Of a DNA stretch of 64,000 bases, positions 13,700-25,570 are shown piece after piece; position 1 is the first letter of the stretch, and every line of letters begins with the position of its first letter. The stretch is taken from contig CM055744.1 of NCBI GenBank assembly GCA_029465975.1, forward strand, positions 5,258,996 to 5,322,995, read 5' to 3'. Position numbers and translations under genes: made by a program. This DNA is from Dallia pectoralis (taxonomy: Eukaryota; Chordata; Actinopteri; Esociformes; Umbridae). A model generated the notes under the pieces. The model ran no database searches, was not told where the DNA came from, and worked only from the letters and a program-made list of their open reading frames with translations.

Positions 13700-14198
13700 T
13701 GTGACACCTGCTGCTGCCACCAGTCAAGTCATCGTCACTCCTGCTACCACCACCACACACCAGCCTAACATCACTTGTTCCCAATCACCTGAGTACTAGC
13801 ACCTGTTGTCGTTCATCACATTTATATATAGTTTCTGTTTTCCTGAGCTTGTTGTGAGGTACTGTTTGTTCCACAGCATTACTGAGCCTTTGTCTGTAAT
13901 CTTTTGCATTCGAGTTGTTTTCCCAGTTTTGATCCTAGATTATCCAGTTACCGTTTTGTCTCTAGCCTACTCCCTTGTACCTTAGTCTTGTTTTTTTGAT
14001 CACCTGGTTTTGATCTCTGCCTGTCTCTCGACTTCGTCTTTGGTTTTGCCATGTACCGTGTCCCCGTGTTTATCATTATAACTGTTTTTTGATCTCTGCC
14101 TGCCTTACGACTATGTTTACTGGATCTTGGTATTGGAACTTTATTAAATACAGCGCTCTGCCACTGAATCCAGCTCTGTCTCTGCGAGGCTCCTTACA
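13700..14198 (+). mobile_element. Solo LTR (Ty3/gypsy-like) with 5-bp TSD
   Basis: The 499-bp segment begins TGTGACACC and ends CCTTACA, that is TGT...ACA. It is bracketed by a perfect 5-bp duplication, GATAA, at 13695-13699 and 14199-14203. The interior is pyrimidine-rich in the U3/R-like part, with CTTTATTAAAT (polyadenylation-like ATTAAA) about 50 bp before the 3' end. Size, ends and duplication fit a solo LTR left by recombination between two LTRs. The Ty3/gypsy assignment is by general resemblance only. Confidence 0.75.
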
Positions 14199-14203
14199 GA
14201 TAA

Positions 14204-14744
14204 AATTATTTGAGGTCCCCTACTTATTTGAAATTAAGCTTACACAATGAAGGGCCGATTAGTTAAAGATCTAGATAGAATATTTCTAAACCTCATACAA
14301 AACAAAAAAATGTGTCATGTCAGATATGCTAATCTGACTTCTTTGACTATTCACTTCTAATTGTAGGTTTTTGCAAGTTTCGTTCTCCTATAGCCTATTT
14401 CTTGACACATTAATTTCACTTCTCGCAGAATTCTCCTGAATGCATTTCAACAGTGCCTCCTTTTCTCCTGCAACGTGTCACAGTGTGCTGAAACACCTCA
14501 TTACTAAACCATATAAAGGAAGTGGCTGTCATGACACAGGTGTGGCAGAGCAGAATCCTGCTTGTGTTGTCACTGACAGACACCAATTTCGTGGATGGGA
14601 CATGCGGTGCCTAACTGACCCTTAAGAATGATATTTTTCACTTGTGTTTTATCAGTCAATCAATCTGATTTCGGCATGTCTTTGTATGGGATTTAGAGAT
14701 CGAAGGAGACAGTTGAAGGAGAGTGCTTGACATTGACATGCAGA
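14204..14744. other. Non-coding, no feature recognised
   Basis: No protein family or long repeat was recognised. The 61-codon frame at 14440 has no recognisable domain. Confidence 0.4.
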
Positions 14745-14882
14745 TTTTTTGAATATCTGCAGATGTCTTCGCTGATTTCTTGGTTCCGTCTATGACATCT
14801 AGTTGTCCAAGTCCTTACAGCAGGCATATCCGAATCATGACACAGCCAGCATCATGCTTGACTGTTAGTATAAGGTTCTGAA
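14745..14882 (-). pseudogene. Possible Tc1-like fragment, antisense
   Basis: The minus strand near 14825-14880 reads NLILTVKHDAGCVMI, which resembles the PTVKHGGGS-x-MV block of Tc1 transposases. Only one block is visible and it is heavily mutated, so the call is tentative. Confidence 0.35.
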
Positions 14883-17029
14883 TAAAGAAATAAACATAAC
14901 ATGTTAACCAAAAATGTTGACTAAACTGTCCGTACAACATGTTCCAAATTTCCGTGAGGATTATCTCAGTGTTTCACAGCAAACATAAGAAAAGCAGTGA
15001 TTTTGGCCTTGCTACTCTTCATTGAATAACACATTTTTTCTGATTGTGGAGTTAATAACACTGGCCTTAGTTGGTGCAAGAGTGGTATGTGAATCCCTGG
15101 TAATTCTAGGGGGCATTCCCTGGCTAATTTTATGCTTGCCTTTTAAGAGATATTATGGGAATGTTTTTTCAATGCATTTTGAATGGCCAGTAATGTACTG
15201 ACTGACTGCTTTGCAAACAGTGGTGATGCTACCTTGCCTGATGCTTTTCTGAACTGAGTTTCAACAATCCATCATCCACTCATTACATCTATTTGTCTGT
15301 TTAAATGTAAACGTTCTGCTCAACAGACCAGCCCTGAAAGCATTCAAAAATCTATTGAAAATGTTCAACCCATGTGCCTGCCTTCCCTGTTTGGAACAGA
15401 CATTCAACATCTCGTTTAGATTTATTTGGGTTACGCTGTCAACCAAGCTGAAAATAAGAATACATGTAATTGGATTTAGGTTTATAGTCAGATAAAAAGG
15501 TTGATGGCTTTGGCAAATAAAATCATATTCCTTTTTGAAAATGGCATAGAAAACATGAACAAATGTTGATTCAATAAGGTTTGGTTTCTTATTCCTAGTA
15601 TATTGCTCCTGGTATAAGTTCTCAAAGCAATATATTCAGAAATGCTGATATATGGCTGTACTTGCTCTGTGCAACAAAACACTCACTGAAATTACACACT
15701 ATATCTTTCTTATTTTAGATGTGCTAAAATTACTATTGGAAATTCTATTATTCCTTATTAGTGGCATTATCAGGTTTCGGCAGTTTGGGGTTACCTACAC
15801 AATTACATACTACAGGTGGTACTGTCCTTGTCAGAGGACAGCTCTGTCCATTCGAACACATGGAGTGTACTCTCATACGTTTGTGATGCCTTTACCAGAA
15901 GTGAGAGGTACAGGAGCAGAAATAGCAGGACAACCCCCCCCACAACCGGAAACATATTACCCACTTTGTGTAGCGTAGCTGTATTACCTTTCCTTAGAAT
16001 ACGTTTATATGGTAATCCAGGTAATTATCTAAATCAAGAAATGACTAGCTCTTGGGTGCCTTTGGCGCTGAAGGATCTGCTTCAAGTGTCCTTCTGGAAT
16101 TAACAGGCAGGACTAAAGCATCAGATAGATGACAATGAAGACACTCACCAAATTCACCCACCCTCCTCGCAATCACAGAGGCGTTTTTCTGCTTATTGGA
16201 AGAGTGCCTTTGCACTAATAAAGAGGCAGAAGGGACTCTGGCCGTGGGGTGGATACACAGTGCGGTCACTTAATGTTTTTAATTGAAGCCAGGTGACTAC
16301 TAATGTATAATGCACATTTTCTTCTCTCAGCGTGCGATCAGACTCCCCTGAGCTGATTAACCCATTACAGGTTCACGTTGTTTCTCTTGTTCTCTCGTTC
16401 TCCCCTCTTGTTTCGCTCGTCCCAGTGTTACGGTAGACATGCGAGCGTGTGTGGAAGGCTCTGCCTATCGTGAATAATACGCATCAACAGCAGAGGTAGA
16501 AGGGAATGGCTTCCTAGGGGATAACGACGGCTCCAAGGCGCCACCAGACTGCTGAGTGTCGGAGACTGTCACAAAGCAACAGGGGAGGAGACCTTTGGAT
16601 TGTCACAGTGAATGTCAAAGAAGAACAATGTCAAATGACTTCTGTTTTTCATTTCGTACCTCCACTACCACGACCATCTCAAGCAATCTCTTTGTCATTT
16701 TCCCCTTCACCCAAGCAGGAAAAATCCCCCAGTTCACGCGAGGGTCACGTCTCTACACGGCATTAACCTTAAAATCCCAATGAGTGACTGGCAGGCATAA
16801 CGGGCAGCTCCCTGTCATCATCTCGTGCAGAATATGCCTTCCTGTGCTAATGTTTATTGCATCTGTCTTCCTGTCGTTGGCCCATATTGACGCTCTTCTC
16901 CTGTGCCTCAATGTCACGATGTCCCCTTTGTTGACCTCGTCAGTCTTTTCCATTGTGTATTGGGGACTCTTGACGGTTTTTCTTTTAACCCCCAACTTCT
17001 ATGTATTAGAGGAGTGCACATTCCTGATT
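14883..17029. other. Non-coding, no feature recognised
   Basis: Includes a 108-codon frame at 15652-15978 with a hydrophobic N-terminus and a 110-codon frame at 16784-17116. Neither shows a known domain or splice-flanked conservation that I can judge. The stretch at 16040-16450 is less AT-rich than its surroundings and could be a conserved non-coding element, but nothing in the single sequence proves that. Confidence 0.4.
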
Positions 17030-17540
17030 TTTGGTGATGTGTCTCTGGCTAGAGCTGCCGGAAATATCCCTGGATTCTGGCATAGGTCCCAGGGTACCCA
17101 AGATGCTGGAGATTGAAGTGGAGAGACATGTTGATCGTGTCGTCCACAGACATGTTTGCTCTGTAGGCAAACTGCAATGGGTCTATAGTGCTGGATCTGT
17201 GAGGGTCTTGATTTGTGACAGCACCAGGCGCTCAAAGGCCTTCATAACCACAGAGGGCAGGGCAACTGGTATGTAGTAAAATTGGGGTCTGTTGATGGGG
17301 GCAGGATACAGCTGTAGGGGATGTGCAGACTGGACTGCTCCATTGACTCTCAAATCTGCAGAAAAACTGGTTATGGTTGTTGGTAAGTTGCAGATCGTCA
17401 GTAGCCTGGTGTGATTTTCATTTGTATTTTGTTATCGGTTTAATCCCCCTCCAGACCGAGGCAGTGTCATTTGCTGCGAGCTGTTGCTTTAGTTCCTCGC
17501 CATACAAGCCCTCGGCCTCTTTCACTGCCTAAGAGAAGCT
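17030..17540 (-). mobile_element. Antisense LINE fragment C (RT N-terminal part)
   Basis: Minus-strand blocks run in order. AVKEAEGLYGEELKQQ then SVWRGI lie at 17440-17530. VVMKAFERLVLSQIKTLTDP and ALDPLQFAYRANMSVDD lie at about 17120-17250. These match the region from just upstream of the reverse transcriptase into its first motifs (AFERLVL...LDPLQFAYR) in the same LINE type as copies A and B, which hold the downstream half. It is truncated at both ends, with the frame interrupted near 17270-17430. Confidence 0.8.
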
Positions 17541-19239
17541 TATGATGAAATTAGGTGGACCATCACATGGTCCAAGAGTCCCAGTGCAGCACGGGCCACA
17601 GCATGGTAGGCATTGTTCACAGTAGTGTAACAGTGGTCGGTCTAGAATATTTGCATCTCTGGTCGGGATATTCATTTGTTAAAGTCGCTTTGACTGGAAT
17701 GTCCAGTGTTTCGGCAGATGTTACGAGAAATTCAGTAAATAGATCCACAGGAGTTGTTTCCCGAAAAGTTTAGCATCACTTCTTTTAAAAAAGAAATAAG
17801 AGAATTGTCAAACAAATACGCTCAGCTCAGAGTCTTGGCTGCCCTCGACGGCGGCATCTTGTATAACGTTTACAGGTGTGGAAAAGATCAAATAGCATAT
17901 ACAGTTATGATTATGATTTGTCTTAATGTTGTTGACAATCGATGCTACAAACTATTGGTATTTTATTCAAACATGGACTATCAGATATCCAAAGGTATAG
18001 TTCATAAAACATTTTACAGGAAATAATAAATGGGTTTTGGGTAATATAAATTGAGGAGTTAGTGTTATATAGGTGTTAGATAGTTTAAATGTTACTGGTA
18101 CATTGTAGAGCTTTGAAATCTTTTTTTCTACTTTTGGGACCGATTATGGTTAACATGCAAAGTTCAACAGCTTTCAATATAAATATTTTTATTTATCATT
18201 GCAATGTAAATTTCAAGACGTGGTATTAAATCTGTGAAATGCATTCTTAAAGATGCGATAGGTACCCATTACATTCCGCAGAGACAATTTCAGTCATTAC
18301 AAGAGTGAGTTTGACAGGATTTTACAAGCCTTTACATGATCGTTATGCTAATAGCAAGAAAAGTGCATGGTACACGCAAGAGTGGGAAAGAGTCAAGCAA
18401 GGAAAATGAAAGCAATCAATCCATCATGATTTCGGTGGCAACAAATTTTGGACCTTTTCTTAACACACCATTGAGGAAGATGTTTTTCTAAATGCATGGT
18501 CAGCTGAGAGGATGTGAAATGGAAAAATGTATGAATAGTGGAAAACCATGACATTGCTCATAAATATGATGCTTTCTCTGTCGGGCTGGCTTAGTGTGGT
18601 GTTTTTTAAATTTACTCAGTTTGTTTTTCCTTCAAAGTAACCTTTAAATTACAGTTAGTACACAGGATGCAGGTTAAGCAGTAGGCAAACTAGAACTTAA
18701 AAAATAGCATATCATTTGAACTAGCTGAAATCAGAACATTTGTGTTAAGGGTTTAGAATGAATGATTTCGGTCCCTCATTTCCCCCTCCCTTTTCCTGCT
18801 AGACCTTCACTGGGCTCACCCACCTTCTTTACCCTCACGACTGCCATCTGGGCCCCTAGAGCTGCAGCAATATGGGGCCTGGGATGGCTTGCTGGGAGCA
18901 GATGTTCACACCTGATTGCTCCGTGGGACGGCTGACCTAATGGAGACATACAGAGACGCAACAAGAATGCCTTCTGTATATCGGATTTAGGCAGCTTTTT
19001 TAGCCGGAAGCATATTTGCACCCCCAATGATATTTCTTAATTCCGTGACAACAGGGATTCCTGTCAATTACCCATTTGCCCCTAGAAGATAAGTTATTGT
19101 GTGAAGTGAGAAGAATTTTGACGGTTAGATTTTTCATGAATACAACATTATTAAGCTCATGTATATTTGTATAACCTAGCGTTCAAAAATTGGAGTCACG
19201 TATAGTTACCCAGCGTCTGGTGAGGATGCTTTACAGACT
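17541..19239. other. Non-coding; possible LINE upstream part at the left end
   Basis: 17555-17700 may be a decayed further part of LINE C (antisense), but I cannot align it securely. The rest shows no recognised feature. Confidence 0.35.
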
Positions 19240-20150
19240 TCATGCAGACATTGCAACAAAATATTAACAATGATGACTATTTTTCTACATTATCTGGGCA
19301 GTTCACAGGCAAGAACCATGGTCTTTTAGTGGAAACACGCTTCACCTGGAAGCCAGTAGCATGGATATTTTGCGCGATTTGCTGCAGTTTCGGGGCTCGA
19401 AAGACACAAGCAGAGAGCCATTCCAAATGTGCATTGCAGTAGTCCAGACATGAGATGACAAACTTCCTGTTCCATGTAAGGCCTTTTACAAATGTTATAG
19501 TTCATGTAACTACAGGCAAGTCACCGCATTTATGTACATGAGGAACGGCAGGGTTGTATCCAGGGTCACGTCAAGGTTCTTTGCAGTCTAGGTGAAAAGA
19601 CACCATAAGGCGTCTACTGTAATGGAGAGGTCTGAGAGCGTAAAGGGCTTCCTTTGTAGGCAGAGCAGCTTTCGGTGTTTGGTCAATGTATAAGCAGAAA
19701 TGCAGAAAACCAACTGTGTGTCAGCAGGAAGAAAAATAAAACAAATTAGTGCCATCCGCATATCATTGATAAGAGTGACCATATATCTATGACACAGATC
19801 ATGTCCACACCACCTGACCGAGGTCTGTCATCTTGAGGTCAGAGGGGCATAACCAGGGAGAAATTGATGAGATGAAGAATGGGACAAGGTATTGTAAGAT
19901 TATCTGGGAAAGGGAGGTATGGATGAGGTTTACAGGCACGTTGTTCGGCAACCAGGCTTTATTTGTTGCAGGTTCATTTGGAAAGTAAAAGTGGTTTATG
20001 TGTATGATTAACAGTGTACGAGGGAACAGTGAATGAATGCTGCATGTGTCATCAATCTTTATTTGAAAGTGGTTAACGAAGTCATCTGCACAGAGGGAAG
20101 ATGAAAGATAAGGACTGAGATGAGAGGAAAAAACAGTTTCCATTGTTTAG
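19240..20150 (-). mobile_element. Antisense LINE fragment D (YADD-type RT)
   Basis: Read on the minus strand, LCADDFVNHFQIKIDDT near 20045-20100 matches the linker upstream of the RT. The active-site block appears as YADGT at 19748-19762, where YADDT is expected, so the second Asp is lost. It is followed out of frame by PADTQL. SDLSITVDA lies near 19610-19640 and SCLDYCNAHL near 19430-19470. Frameshifts and stops make it non-functional. The same family recurs at 50.6-51.5 kb. Confidence 0.75.
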
Positions 20151-21867
20151 AGGAAGCAGCTTTATTATATGGCGCGGTAATGGTGGCATCAGCAGAAGAA
20201 AGAGGAAGAGGATGGAGTATGAACAGAGAACATTATTGTCATCAGTGACCTGGAGAGGGGTTCCAGTGAGCTTAGTATACTGACAGCATCTAGGAATTAT
20301 GATATGTTCTGGGGTAATCCATGTCTGTGTCCAGGCGAAAAGAAAAAATGTCTAAAGGGCCACATAGAACAAGATAAACTCTACTTTGTTCATTGCGTAT
20401 AGACAGTACTAAACGCTGCCAGAGACCAGAAATTCCAAATGGGTTGGGCTGACTACAAACACAAGATTAAAAGCGTTTCAGCCCCGGGAGCTTCTATAAA
20501 AAATCCAAGAAGAGGAAAGAAAGAGGGATAGAAATTGTACACATTGTTTAGAATAAGCCACATATAATATAGTTGAAAAACATTAGGAATGCACACAAAT
20601 GTAAAATGCACAAACATTATATTTGAAATCACATATTATGGTGGTATGAGTACCGGAAATTGTAAACATACGTAATTTCCATAATAGTTTCATATGCATG
20701 TAATTCTTGTGATTATCTAATAGTAATGATTGATTAGTGGTGGTCTTACCAAATGAACAGTATATTCGATTGAAGCTAGAAGCGCCGGAAGGTTTTTTTT
20801 TTTTGGCACTCGATAAACTTACAGGAAGCTCCTTTTAGGAATGCTCCTAGATGTGCATGTTTTATTCCACCATACTTTTTTCTGTTCAAATAATCACTGG
20901 AAAAGCAAATTTAAAGCATTTTGTCGTGCTAATTTTGCCGTGCTAATGCAATTTATTCAAATTCTAAGGAGGAATGAGCTACATAACATATACTCCAGAG
21001 AAATCATATTTTTTATATGCCTCTTTCAACAATGTAAAAATCAAGAAAAAACAACATGTAAACGCAAATTGCACTTTCTTGTGTCATGTGATGGGGAAAA
21101 GATTCGAACAATATTTAGCTTTTCAATAGGCTGATGGTTTGCCGAAACTATAGGCAATTAAAATTAGTTAATAAGTAAACAATATTCGTGAAGAAAATAT
21201 AATGCATATTTTGTGTGTACAAAGATGTACGTTGTGTGTATCCTATTGGAACGCAGAAAATAGCCTGAACTGACGGATACATAAAACCCAATGTAGTAAT
21301 TCCATAGGAATGGTTTATCAGGGACGAGACACTAGCCTACACTTTTTGGGCCAATGGTGGTAAATGATCTATGCTGACAAGTTACCAACCTAACATAATG
21401 TAAAAACGTACAACATCTGCAAAGTTTCTAAAGAACTAGTCCACTGTATGACTTGTATCACTCTAGTTTTTGTAATACATGCTCACTGGAGCCTGCTTGC
21501 TCACTCCCAATGGAAGTCCATTTTACGTAATGTAAAGATTCAATAAATCTCATTGAAAAACACTTCCTATGAGGAGATGGACCTAAAAAGGTCCTCTACG
21601 GTCCAAGGGCAGGAAATATTTTGAGAATTACTGTATGTTCCAATTTGCAAGTCATATCGGGTGAGCATGGTGACCTTGCTTGAGAAGTTGTGACTCATAG
21701 GCTTTTACCATTATGCAATTGTGTGCCCTGTAATCTAAAAAGAATTAGCAATTTCGAAAGAATGCACAAATAAAACCTGTTATACTAATAACTTTCAGTA
21801 ACAAATACAATAGGGTTCCACCAGCTGAAGTATTAAAAATACTGTAACAAATACACTGAAATTATGA
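20151..21867. other. Non-coding, no feature recognised
   Basis: 20151-20400 may be a further decayed part of LINE D. Beyond that I see AT-rich sequence with a 97-codon frame at 20841-21134 that matches no family. Confidence 0.4.
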
Positions 21868-22179
21868 AGTGTATCTAGGGCTGTCACGATAACTACTTTT
21901 GGTTGTGTGATATATTGCAACAATATTAATTGCGATAAACAATATTATTGCATTTTTTTGACCATTTAATGCCACTGATTACATAATGACAATATGACAA
22001 TATAATAGCATAATAATGCAAGTACTCTCTTTAAAAGAACAAAGACTGTTTTAGTCTTTAGAATATTTAGACATTAGAATCGGAATGTGAAAAAATATAT
22101 CCTAAAAAAATAAAACAAATAAACACACTTTTGTTAACAAAAAGGTGCAAGTTAACAAGGACTAGAAGGCGTCATATTT

Positions 22180-22400
22180 GAGCTTGACCACATATCTGTA
22201 GTGGCAGAGTTAAAGGAGATGATTTTTTATCTCCTTCAGAACGTCGTCTTTGACTTGAATGTACATGGATGTAATGGCAGTTTGGGAGATGTACGTTTTC
22301 TTTGGCAATTCGTACTGTTTAACAAAGGTTTGGAGCATATTTTTAAATGCTGTTTTTTCGCCCGTGTTTAATGGCTGCATCTCTTTGGCTATATTATGCT
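22180..22400 (-). pseudogene. hAT transposase fragment
   Basis: The minus strand reads HNIAKEMQPLNTGEKTAF, then NMLQTFVKQYELPKKTYI and TSMYIQVKDDVLKEI. After a frameshift, ATTDMWSSSNMTPS spans about 22165-22207. The order matches AC/ZBED-type hAT transposases, and TTDMWSS carries the first catalytic aspartate of the family. No other catalytic region remains. It lies inside the 21876-23123 element and runs opposite to the window's + strand. Confidence 0.85.
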
Positions 22401-22877
22401 ATCTATGTATATATATATATATCTGTGAGTGTGCGCCATTATGCACTATTGCGTTTATATTTACACTGTCGAGTAAAGGCCTCTGAAACAGATAACTGTC
22501 TGACCCCGTTACAGACCCCGTTACAGCTGCAGTTCTTGTTCCCAGGTTCTAAAACTGTGTGGGATGGTTGTGTTTTAGGTGAGATTGAAAGTTAGTTTTG
22601 TCTTTTCGTTCCTACTGTTTTTAAACCAAGTCGACATACCGGCTCGTTAATTGGCTCTCCTTTCTCATTCGGCTTAAACCCTAAATGTTCCCACACCGAA
22701 GCTGAAGATTGCGGCTTTGAAACCAACTCCATTTGGACTTATTCTTCCTAACTGGCTTTATGTCACTATGAAATAGTCCACTTCATAACACAGTGTCATA
22801 ACACAGTGGGTTTATGCCTTCTTTATCTCTTCACGTGTGTGTGTTTCGCTGCTTCGCTCTGTGTGGGTGAGACGCTA

Positions 22878-22950
22878 CCTGAGCCCCACCTCCTCTGCCT
22901 GAGCCCCGCCTCCTGAGCCCGCCTCCTCTGCCTGAGCCCTACCTCCTGAG
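22878..22950. repeat. GC-rich short tandem repeat inside the hAT
   Basis: Imperfect repeats of CCTGAGCCCCRCCTCCTCTG, about 20 bp and some shortened, occur roughly four times. It is a local GC-rich island in AT-rich surroundings. Confidence 0.75.
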
Positions 22951-23131
22951 CGTCTCCTCCTCTTTCGACAAAGGAGACTAGATGACAGAGGAGCTCGATC
23001 AACTAAATGTTGTTAACATACATTTTTTATGTAAAAATGTATGTGATATCTCGCAGCACCTGATCGCGCTCATTTACCTATATTGCGCGATAAGTCAAAA
23101 TATTGACTATCGCAACAGGCCTAAGTGTATC

Positions 23132-25570
23132 AAAACTAAAAACTGTATTCGACAGAATGTATGTTAAATAGTGAGGGGGACCAGGCTTCAATGAAAATGC
23201 TACCCTTACTAGAGTGTGCATTTGTGTATGAACGTCTGAGTGTGCATCCATTAAAATTTGATAGTGAATAGCTGGCTATGACAGCTATAAAATACAGGTT
23301 AAGGTCATGAACACAGCGACATGAATCATCGCAAGATCATGACCAACTTCAATTACAGATTTGACTAACTTGTTAGTTAAATTCAATTTATTTAGCATTA
23401 TGCAAAAAAAACAGGCTAAGAGTCAGGGAGCTGACCTGGGAACAGTTAAAGTCTTGCCACAGCATAGTACTTCAATGCCTGTGCACCAGGTGTATACGGG
23501 AAACAAAATGCTAGAGACACACACCGTCTTTGATCGCAAAAACCTGATTGATGTAATTGGAGCTGTGCATTAATTTGCCCACCCTTCTTTAGCACAGTTT
23601 AGCCCAATTAGCACAGTGGCTCCCTTTACCAACAGTGTGAAGAAAGATGTTCGTGTGTCAGGGCTGCAGTCAGGGCTGTGGCCAAGTGCTGAAGGAGGTC
23701 CAAAATGGAGACACCTCTGTGAATACCAATGATTCCCATTTGCCCTTCTCTCTCTTTCTCCTTCTTTTGCATGCCACTGCTCTATTTTAATGCTAAGCTT
23801 GTGAACCTGCTGCTTTAAAAAAATACAAAAGAGCTGCAAAACCACTAGATGAGAGCGAAGAAATAGAGAGGTAATTGAGGTTAGCAAGATTTGGAAAATT
23901 GGTCTGACATAGTACAACAAGTTCCAGCGATTCAGCGTTGAGTGCTTTCAGGAAAGCAAAAACTAGAACTATCCGGTAGTGAGATTCCCCTTCCATCAAC
24001 GATGGAAACTGGTTAGTAATATAATGCAACGACAGTGATTTCATCTAGCTGATGTCAGATTAGAAACACATGAACTTTGATCCCTTGTCCAACTACCTTC
24101 CACTCCTACTGTTGATTGGTTCTCTGTATTTCTATTCTTCTGAAGGATTGCTACTAGATAGAGACAGACTAGCTCATGGACAGTCATACCTCTCGCGTCG
24201 TCCCGATTGTAGGCGCTTTGACGATGGACAGAGGTCCTGTGTGTATATATATATATATAATGTATATGCAGGTGAAATGACAAACAAATAATGCGTGAAA
24301 CCGCAGGAAATGAACGCTGGTGAAATTATAAAATTTAAAATGTATCCACAGGGAGAAATGTGTTGAAAAGGGATCACAGGGGTGCTCATCTAATCAGTAA
24401 CTGGGTTACACTGATGTCTGTCAGAATAGCAGGACATTGGGGAATTGGATATTGTTCATCTTTGTTTCTTCTTTGCTATTTGACAACAGTAGTGTCTGTC
24501 TCCACAAAGTACAGTATCTTCCGCTCTGCCGTTGTAACTGAAACCTGGAACTTGGTGTGAAGGTCACGCTTTTGGCCTACAGGCAGGACCTTCTATTTCC
24601 TAGAACAGAGTGCGGAGGAGCTGCAGTGGCAGGCTCTAATCCTCTTTAATTTGTTTTTAGATGGAGCTTTAGAAATACCAGCCTGCTCCCTAAGCAGAGA
24701 TCACATAAGAACGTGGGCAGAGACAGCTGTCTCCTCTTCTGGTAGTTTTTAATACAGGTCTGCTTGTCACCGACTTCCCTGTGGTTTCTGACGCCAAATT
24801 GAATAATATTCCGCGGGATTATGATCTATCAGTATGCATGTAAGCCTCTGTTTGTATCAAAACAAACCCTGTAATTGGGTTTGGGTTGGCTCCTTTCTCC
24901 TTCATGTGAAGGCATAGGTTGAGATACATGAAAAACAATCTTTACCATCCTCACCACAACGCTTCCGCACCTTGATTAAGGAGATTTGTATCAATGAGCG
25001 AAGCGTTCTATCACTGCTCTGCCAAGCAATTATTTTTCTGCAATGTGGGTGAGAAGAAGGCATAATTCTATTGAAGTTATAAAGCACATCTTGAGAGACA
25101 GTGGGGATTTAAAAGCTTCTGAAACAAAGCATGCAGGCAGCAGGTTGGCAACACAGGCAGGAGGCTGGCAGTCTTTTAATCCTTGCCGCAGTGTCGATAA
25201 ATCGGCATGCATGTTTCATTTCCATCCCTTTTACCAGTTTGTCTGGCACTTGAGTGATGCAGAAGCCCCACTCGCCATTCAGGCCCTTTGATGTAATTTC
25301 CAACCCTGGATTACCTCCTTTGTCTTGTGACAGATTGGTAAAGGGGAGTGGTGAACCAATAGGTGCATGGTCCTGTAGTCCACTGTCCTGTACTGGGGAG
25401 CCAGGCAGATCAAAGAACCAGTACTGTTCTGTCACCGCTTGTCACACCACTGAATTTCTCGCTCTCAAACAATCAATGACTGTCTCAAGTGTTGTGTCTG
25501 CGTTCTGCTTGGCCTGTTTAAAGTCGGAAAATGAGATTAGGATATTGTTGTAGTAAATGGCCTTTATGAA
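23132..25570. other. Non-coding, no feature recognised
   Basis: Contains a short TA microsatellite at about 24243-24258 and scattered chance frames (up to 116 codons on the minus strand at 23570-23920). No known domain was found. Confidence 0.4.

Larger units (their letters stand above)
21876..23123 (-). mobile_element. hAT element with 8-bp TSD, internally deleted
   Basis: The ends TAGGGCTGTCACGATA (from 21876) and, reversed, TAGGCCTGTTGCGATA (to 23123) form imperfect terminal inverted repeats. They are bracketed by a perfect 8-bp duplication, AGTGTATC, at 21868-21875 and 23124-23131. The 1248-bp interior keeps a piece of transposase on the minus strand, a TA microsatellite (about 22404-22421) and a GC-rich tandem. 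Both ends plus the duplication make the hAT call secure. Confidence 0.92.

Noticed and set aside
13289..13720. 143-codon minus-strand frame
   Set aside because: It runs into the solo LTR, has low-complexity lysine runs and matches no family.
16784..17116. 110-codon frame with hydrophobic segments
   Set aside because: No domain, no splice evidence, and it runs into antisense LINE C.
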